64,000 nucleotides of DNA. Source: Adiantum capillus-veneris (Eukaryota > Streptophyta > Polypodiopsida > Polypodiales > Pteridaceae). The stretch covers positions 104,980,141 through 105,044,140 of the forward strand of contig CM043942.1 in NCBI GenBank assembly GCA_014529385.2. Reading direction: 5' to 3'. Shown here piece after piece: positions 58,234 through 64,000 of this stretch. Each line of letters starts with the position of its first letter. Position 1 is the stretch's first letter. The notes below the pieces were generated by a model that saw only the letters and a list, made by a program, of their open reading frames with translations, did no database searches and was not told the origin of the DNA. Both the position numbers and the translations under genes were made by a program.

Positions 58234-58668
58234 TGTCAGGCCAAGGGCCAAACCAAGGGGTCAAGGACTCGGCCAAGGGCCGACTGCCAGTGGGAAGGGG
58301 TCCGAAAGGGGCTAGGTGCCTATTAAAGGGAGGTTGGGCGGATGGACCAGGCATGGCAGTCCCTTGGTGTTTACAGGACAACTTATGTGGATGATTGGCT
58401 ATGCGCTGGGATGCAACACTATGGGAGGTTGTGGCAAGTGGATGGAAGGGATCAATGCCAGGTGTTTGATCCAGGTGGATGATGGCAGGTAAAGCAGGGG
58501 GTTGGGCAACCCGCATGAACAAAGACAACGGGTACCAGATGCCAGGTTTTTTACATATGTTAGGTGGTTTGTGATGTACAGAGAGTTTGTTTTGGTGGGG
58601 CAGTTTTTTTAGTGAAATAAGCCTGTTTGTGGTTGAACATAAATGTTCAACAAGGGGGTGGGCAATGA
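58234..58668 (+). other. Spacer before the right LTR of E, possible second LTR start
   Basis: TGTCAGGCC follows directly after a chromovirus-like PPT, so this may be the beginning of a different chromovirus LTR. Near its end lies the hairpin TTGAACAT-AA-ATGTTCAA (58633-58650). The purine-rich AAGGGGGTGGGCAATGA (58652-58668) then leads into the right LTR of E. Confidence 0.55.
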
Positions 58669-60363
58669 TGGTGTAACCAAAGTTGGTCCACAATGAGAAG
58701 TGTGCTATGGAGTGCAAAGGGTGCTAGCATGCGCATGGCAAAGGGCTAAAACAGGTATGAAGACCCTGAGCAGGCGAGTGGCAGCGGAAATGCATGCTTA
58801 AGACGGTTTTTTAGGCCAAGGGGGGGCCTCCAAAGTAGGCTAATTGGGACAGCACATCAATTTTCTGAGATGTGTGGAATGTGCCCCGAAATGTGGTGTT
58901 CAAGATGCTCTAGAAGCTCGTCCAGACGGCTCGTCAAACGGGGCCACGGTGTGAAAGATATGCCAGTCCGAAGTTAGAAGGCTTTGCAGATCTCGACGGT
59001 CAGGGCAGGTACAGACATGCAGCCAGAACTAGGATCAGTGGGATACACGGGAAGTGCTTGAGTTGTGGAGCATGCCGGTCTTTTCGGTTTGTCGTTCAGA
59101 GCTCAGACGGGCAAGTTATGGCTTGTGGAATATTTGTTGAGGGTCGGGTACGTGCTCATCCGGCCACGTCGATAGGTATGCTGAGAAAGATATTTTTGAG
59201 CTCGCTAAGGTCCTGGAAAATCGCATGCAACATGGGGCGTTAGCCAAAATTGGCGGATGGCCGATCGGAGTCAAGGGCATGGAGATGCGCCCACTTCAAG
59301 TGGACAGACAATCACGGCAGAAGAAGGGGGCAAGCCTCATTTTTTTTCAATTGGGCGACTTGCGGTGGAAGGATGTGGAATGTTCGGAATACGGAAAAAA
59401 TTCTCGAGAGGTGTAGCTTGGAGAGAAGGGGATTCAACAAACTCGTGCACATACGAGCACCGACGGTGTGGGAAAACCAGGCCTAAAACTCCCTTGGCTA
59501 TAAGTTCAAAAAGGGAAAATAAGGTTGGCCTTAGCTTTGGTGGAGTTTGCTCAAAAGCAAAAGGGCAAAAAACTCCCAAAAGAAAGCCTAAGGGCAGGGG
59601 CGCCAGGCGCTACTGCCCACGAAAAGAAGTTTTTTCTTTGCTTTGAAAAGGGAAGAGGAAGAAAAAGAAGGCGCAGCCGTTTTTGAAAAGGAGGAAGGGT
59701 TTTCTTGTTTGGCTTAAGGAAGGAGGAAGGAGATCTTCATATGCTCGCGCTCGACGGTTGAAGCCGAGACACGTTGTTCGTGAAGCAGTTCGGGAGGGCG
59801 AGTGGCCTATTGAAGAGGGAGCCAACGAGAGCTGCCAAGAGCAAACACTGCTGCGAAAGTGAAGCGAGAGGTGAATTTTTTCGTCGAGATTTGTGTCGAC
59901 GGATTCGGTCTCGAGGGATGTGTGTGCCCCTCTGCAAGGATGTGTGATGGCCATGGCGCGACCTAGAGCAGTCCACATGAGTTTTGTACATGGTGTCTAA
60001 AGAAGCTGTCATTGCCGATTTTTTTGGTGTTGTCTTTCTCCCCTTTCTTCTTTTCTCGTCTCCAAGGTGTGTGGTGCCGGTGTGTGTGAGCGTGTGCGTT
60101 CCCCCGAACCCTCTGTGTGTGTGAGAGAGAAAGAGAGAGAGGTGTTGAATTGTGGAACTGCGAGAAGCGGACAAGATCAGTGTGGTAATTGTTTGAGGAT
60201 TGTGCAAAGCGTGTGTGCATTGGGCGAAGTGCAGGTGAGGCCCTGCTAGTGTGGATCGTCTTTTTTGAAGGTGTTTTCGAGAGGACAGGGGTGTTGTGAA
60301 TACCCTGAGCTATATAGGCCCAGTTTCGTGTGTGTCGGGTGTGTTCTCGATTCCCCCTCTCCA
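58669..60363 (+). repeat. Right LTR of element E
   Basis: 1695 bp, TGGTGTAACC...CTCTCCA, matching 52013-53712, followed by TCGT. Confidence 0.92.
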
Positions 60364-60429
60364 TCGTCTATATCTATGATTGTTTTGATCAAAGTATATG
60401 TTCGTTGGATTACAACATCAAAGCTTGAT

Positions 60430-60862
60430 TTTCGATGGAGGAGAGTTTGGCTCTGAACAAATTTTTGGTTTCACTAGAGTAATATCCTTCAGCGCTAGAG
60501 AGGATGGGCTATATTAGATTCTTTCCTCTCAAAATGAACCATCCTTTCTGATCTACCACTGGACGCACTTCTATGAGCTAGTATGTGGGCCGTTCAAACA
60601 CTGGTACAACAAGGATAAATCAACTGTCAAGCAAGGTACATAGCAAATTGGAAATGAGAATCTCGATGTTATAAGTGCATTTAGCTCGTCACTTTTAATG
60701 CAGTCAGCTGATTCTACATTACCATTAGAAGCACCACTAAAAGCACTGCAAATTCAAATTCAGCATAAAGATGCACAGGCACCTGCAAAGCTTAAAATTG
60801 ATTCTATGAACAACAAATTCTTGCATGAATTTGGTCAAGATGTCCAGATATCACCGAATGTT
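60430..60862 (+). pseudogene. Element H: plus-strand fragment
   Basis: Reads GFTRVISFSAREDGLY, a stop, ILSSQNEPSFLIYHWTHFYE, CGPFKHWYNKDK, then LEAPLKALQIQIQHKDA. It resembles the minus-strand ORF at 51164-52008 (GQKFQLICTSQSQKPTNP...), but lies on the opposite strand and on the other side of element E. GAAAA at 60863-60867 is the TSD of Copia F. Confidence 0.4.
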
Positions 60863-60867
60863 GAAAA

Positions 60868-61646
60868 TGTTAGGAAATATGACATAGCTAAGTAGATATT
60901 TGAGTAGATTACTTAATGGAGAGAGATAGATTTCACACACAAGAGATTATAGAGTAGAGAGAGCGAGAGAGAGTACACACGATATACGTGGTTCACCCAA
61001 TGTGGGCTACATCCACGGGAAAGCAGCCACTCAATGGCTTTAGTACTTCAAAACAAGAAGTAGTTTACAAAGGGATTATACCCTTAATGGAGCTCCCGCC
61101 TTGATTCACTCTCACCACCTCACCCTCACCTTGTTGCATCAACTTCACACTATATAATGTGTATAGAAATGGCTTCCTTTTATAGGCCAAAAGGGCTGCC
61201 CTCTCTTATGAGAGGCAACCATGTGTAGCCGCCCTTGTGTGAATAAGTCCAAATCGTACCCTTCAATCCACCCATGTGTGGCCGCCCTTGAGAAGACAAG
61301 TCCGCTTTTGAATTCGGCCACCGGCCATTGACTTCCGACCATCGGCCACCGACCATTGACTACCAGCCACCGGCCACCGGCCAACCGACCGGTTGTTTTT
61401 CGACCACTTTCCGGTCGCCGTCCGGCCATAATATTCCGGCGACAAGGAATATTCCGGCGAGGGGAAAAAAAATTCTGCCCCCGAGGCCCCCTAAAGTTAC
61501 CCCTGATTTTTTGCCGTGAAAATTTTGGTTTCCGGCGCGAGTGATTTTTCTTCACGCACGATGGCTTCTCCTCATAATGAGGGCCTTACAAATGTGCGCT
61601 TTTACCATAGAAAATTACAAGGATAAATCAGGCTCCATACTTAACA
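60868..61646 (-). repeat. 3' LTR of Copia F (inverted)
   Basis: 779 bp in minus orientation. It is longer than the 5' LTR because a GGCC-rich tandem repeat (about 61316-61395) is expanded. The PPT AAGTGGGAGAT (minus strand, 61647-61657) precedes it in element sense. Confidence 0.93.
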
Positions 61647-61657
61647 ATCTCCCACTT

Positions 61658-62727
61658 GGAGACTGATCTCCAAACCAAACCTGTGACTGCTTTCCATCAT
61701 GGCTTCTTATCCTTGAATGCCGATTGAAGATGAGAAAAAGCTCAACTTCTCCTTCTTGACCACCTTTGTAAACATGTCTGCAGGATTTTCACTTGTATGC
61801 ACCTTTCCTAGCTATAGTTGTCCCTTTTCCAAAAGAGTGCGTATGAAGTGATATCTCACCTCAATGTGCTTTGTTCTTGAATGAAAGGCTGAGTTCTTGC
61901 AAGATGGATAGCGCTTTGGCTATCACTGTACAAGACACAATTGTCTTGTTTGAATCCAAGCTCTTCTAAGAATCTGTGAAGCCACAGAATTTCTTTGCTT
62001 GCCTCCGTCATTGCTACATACTCTTCTTCCGTGGTAGAAAGTGAAACCACTTTCTGCAGCTTTGAAGCCCAGCTTACTGCTGTGCCTCCAACTGTGAACA
62101 CATAGCCAGTAGTGCTCCTTCGAGTATCTTTGCCACCTTCCATATCTGCATCAGCATACCCTTCTAGAAAAATATCAGTTCCTCCAAAATACAAAGCATT
62201 TTTTGTTGTCCCTTTTAGATACTTAAGTATCCACTTCACAGCTTGCCAATGCTCTTTACCTGGGTTGTCCATGAACCTACTCACAACTCCCACTGCATGT
62301 GCAATGTCTGGCCTTGTCCAGACCATAGCATACATTAGAGAACCTACCACTGCAGCATATGGAACTTTAGACATATAGGCTATCTCCTCTTGTGTCTTTG
62401 GACACATATCTTTTGTTAGTTTAAAGTGACCAGCCAAAGGTGTAGAAACTGGTTTTGCATTTTGCATTGCAAACCTTTCTAGTACCTTCTTGATGTAATC
62501 TTCTTGAGATAGCTTTATTGTCTTCTTCGTCATGTCCCTTGATATTTTCATACCAAGTATCCTCTTTGCAGCACCTAAATCTTTCATTGAAAAAGATTTA
62601 GATAGCTCCTCTTTTAGGCCTTTGATGTCCTGCATGTTAGCACTTGCAATCAACATGTCATCCACATACAACATTAGGATGATGAATTTCCCATCTCCCA
62701 AATTCTTCGTGTAGAATTGCCCATGCA
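61658..62727 (-). pseudogene. Copia F pol, 3' part (RT C-terminus, RNase H), inverted
   Basis: The minus strand starts HGQFYTKNLGDGKF and has the catalytic LMLYVDDMLI, SFSMKDLGAAKRILGM, CPKTQEEIAYMSKVPYA and VGSLMYAMVWTRPDIAHAVG. RNase H follows: GYADADMEGG (where YTDSD is usual), RRSTTGYVFTVGG, STTEEEYVAM and YSDSQSAIHLAR. The frame ends at 61856. In another frame the usual tail HIEVRYHFIR and NPADMFTK follows, so one frameshift lies near 61870. It completes the ORF cut at 50651. Confidence 0.93.
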
Positions 62728-62789
62728 AACGCTCATGTTCCTAGACTCACATGGATCATGGTGGTGACCTCATAAATATGTGGCACATA

Positions 62790-63620
62790 TGTCATGTGTT
62801 GGAATTTAGAGTAAGTACCCATGGTAAGGGTTACTTCCTAAAAGTAGTATGCATAGTGTTGTTGTTTGATAGTTTTCTTTGACAGTTCTAAAATGTGCTT
62901 GCTTACTAAGCCTGTCAACTATCATCCATATTTTTGTATTTCCATGGATTGATTTGGTCAAGAAAAAAATAAAATTCATAGAAATAATGTCCCAAGGTGC
63001 TTTGGGAATTGGCAATGGTTGTAGTAAATTGGACTATTTTCCTCCGTCATCCTTTATCTTTTGGCAAACAAGGCACTTAGACACACAATCATGTATATCT
63101 ATCTACCTTTATTGTGGGACAATAAAAATAGGTTTTTGATCCTTTAAGAGTACCTTGAATTTCTCTATGCCATGCATAAGGTTGAGCATGAGATTCATAC
63201 ATGACCTATTGTCTTAGAGAGTGGGCAAAACATAACCAATTATTATAGATAAGATATCCATCCTCTAATGGGTTCCTTTTTCTTCCCTAGTCCTATTGCA
63301 GACATTACATCCCAAAAGTAAATTTCTGGAGCATAATCATCCATCATCAAATTACATAGATTGTCATAGAATGCTATACTAACAACATTGAATTACTGTC
63401 TACAAGAGAGTGTGTCTACTACTTAGTTACTACTCCCAAGAATATGAGCAACATGAAAATTAAATTTTGAAAGAAAATGAGCCCACCTCATTTGCTTGTC
63501 AAAAATGATTTTTTGTGTCATGAATTACTTTAAGCTTTGATGGCTCCTCCTAATAGTAAAAAGAGTACTAGAGAAGTAATGATTTCATGTCTCCAATGTA
63601 TGGAGAATACATAGAAGTTC
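62790..63620 (-). pseudogene. Chromovirus fragment: RNase H end to integrase start
   Basis: The minus strand reads KQMRWAHFLSKFNFHVAHI, a degenerate zinc region, then IPKAPWDIISMNFIF, LTKSIHGNTKIWMIVDRLSKQAHF. It closely follows chromovirus 2 at 37900-37250 (KQMRWENFLSQFNFHIAHI, NSPWESISMDFIFGL). Many stops and small indels make it an old copy of the same family. No LTR is attached. Confidence 0.82.
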
Positions 63621-64000
63621 TTTTTCAAAGTTACTGTTACATGTGTGCCATGTTGGAACATTAAAGATAGAACTTCATAACGTCACATCGAGTAAGGTAC
63701 AAACCTGGGGGATTCACTCTTTATATAAAACAGGACGCCACCTGCGAGCGGACAACCTTGATAAAACCCCTATATACGACTCATATTAGGGAATATGACC
63801 CCCCTTTCTACGCTTATACGACAATCAATGAAGAAAACTATTATACCCCTATCTTACATATAAAATTTAGGTCTCACATGATCTAACTAAGTAAAACTTG
63901 TCAGAGAGTGTGTAGCATAGTGAATGGCAACGTACTAAGGAACCACTTCTATTGATAACTAGATGTACCCTCAATGTGTCTTAGTTTGAGTTTCAAACTA
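63621..64000. other. Noncoding end of window
   Basis: Nothing recognised. Confidence 0.5.

Larger units (their letters stand above)
52013..60363 (+). mobile_element. Element E: LTR retroelement with rearranged interior
   Basis: Two direct LTRs of about 1.7 kb (52013-53712 and 58669-60363) with TG...CA ends, flanked by TCGT (52009-52012 and 60364-60367). The interior holds a plus-strand gag, an inverted chromovirus block (gag to RT), then a plus-strand integrase C-terminus with chromodomain, and a PPT. The LTRs differ by about 5% in the first 155 bases, so the element is older than Copia B and chromovirus 2. The interior is either a chimera or a host element with a second chromovirus nested in it. 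Confidence 0.88.
50652..62727. other. Inverted segment of about 12 kb
   Basis: The left edge cuts the Copia F RT at FTRCNSD. The right edge starts, on the minus strand, the missing rest of the same ORF (HGQFYTKNLGDGKF, LYVDDM). The two halves have matching LTRs, and their outer flanks carry TTTTC (46986-46990) and GAAAA (60863-60867), a TSD in inverted orientation. One inversion restores a continuous element. Breakpoints are uncertain by about ten bases. Confidence 0.85.

Noticed and set aside
59257-60364. Several open frames on both strands in the right LTR of E, mirrored at 52328-53774
   Set aside because: Both LTRs show similar open frames because they are copies of one sequence. No protein similarity; LTRs are normally noncoding.

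Overview
The window looks like nuclear DNA of a land plant with a large, repeat-rich genome. The evidence is the mix of elements: Ty1/copia elements with initiator-Met primer sites, Ty3/gypsy elements of both the OTA (Athila/Tat) and chromovirus types, and plant L1-type LINEs with a zf-RVT-like 3' domain. The sequence does not let me place the species further; a fern, gymnosperm or large-genome angiosperm would all fit. I found no convincing host gene, tRNA, rRNA or organelle insertion. Everything recognisable is a mobile element or its wreckage, often nested.

Layout. 1-918 is a decayed LINE, interrupted by a Copia LTR and 5' part (Copia A, 919-3175). A noncoding repeat (R1) follows at 3172-4885 and recurs at 14437-15711. 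A second LINE end lies at 4886-5462. Repeat R2 (6170-6673 and 11024-11240) holds a young Copia insertion (Copia B, 6674-11018, TSD ATTTC) with one 1146-codon ORF. A Copia RT-RNase H remnant with 3' LTR (Copia C) and another LINE end follow to about 13270.

15712-27994 is a minus-strand OTA gypsy region. Its gag, pol and a long 3' ORF lie in one reading frame over 9.6 kb, broken only by in-frame stops. The LTR-like ends at the two sides do not match. R2 occurs again at 28055-29490 with a long GA microsatellite. 29.5-33.4 kb is mostly noncoding, with a short LINE-type insertion flanked by a 21-bp TSD.

34362-41061 is a minus-strand chromovirus (TSD CAATA) inserted in an older Copia remnant (Copia D). 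It has lost the RT palm and most of its 5' LTR plus PBS. A minus-strand LINE end lies at 42062-42665. 44220-46985 carries a decayed OTA integrase followed by an aspartic-protease-like domain and unusual repeat-motif ORFs (element H).

Copia F (5' LTR at 46991) is cut at about 50651. Its missing 3' half lies in the opposite orientation at 60868-62727, and the two outer flanks carry the same 5-bp duplication (TTTTC / GAAAA). This indicates an inversion of about 12 kb. Inside the inverted block is another LTR element (E, 52013-60363) with a plus-strand gag, an inner inverted chromovirus gag-PR-RT block and a plus-strand integrase C-terminus with chromodomain. The right edge holds a chromovirus fragment (62790-63620).

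Relative order from nesting: Copia D is older than chromovirus 2; LINE 1 is older than Copia A; R2 is older than Copia B; element H is older than Copia F and E; the inversion is later than Copia F.
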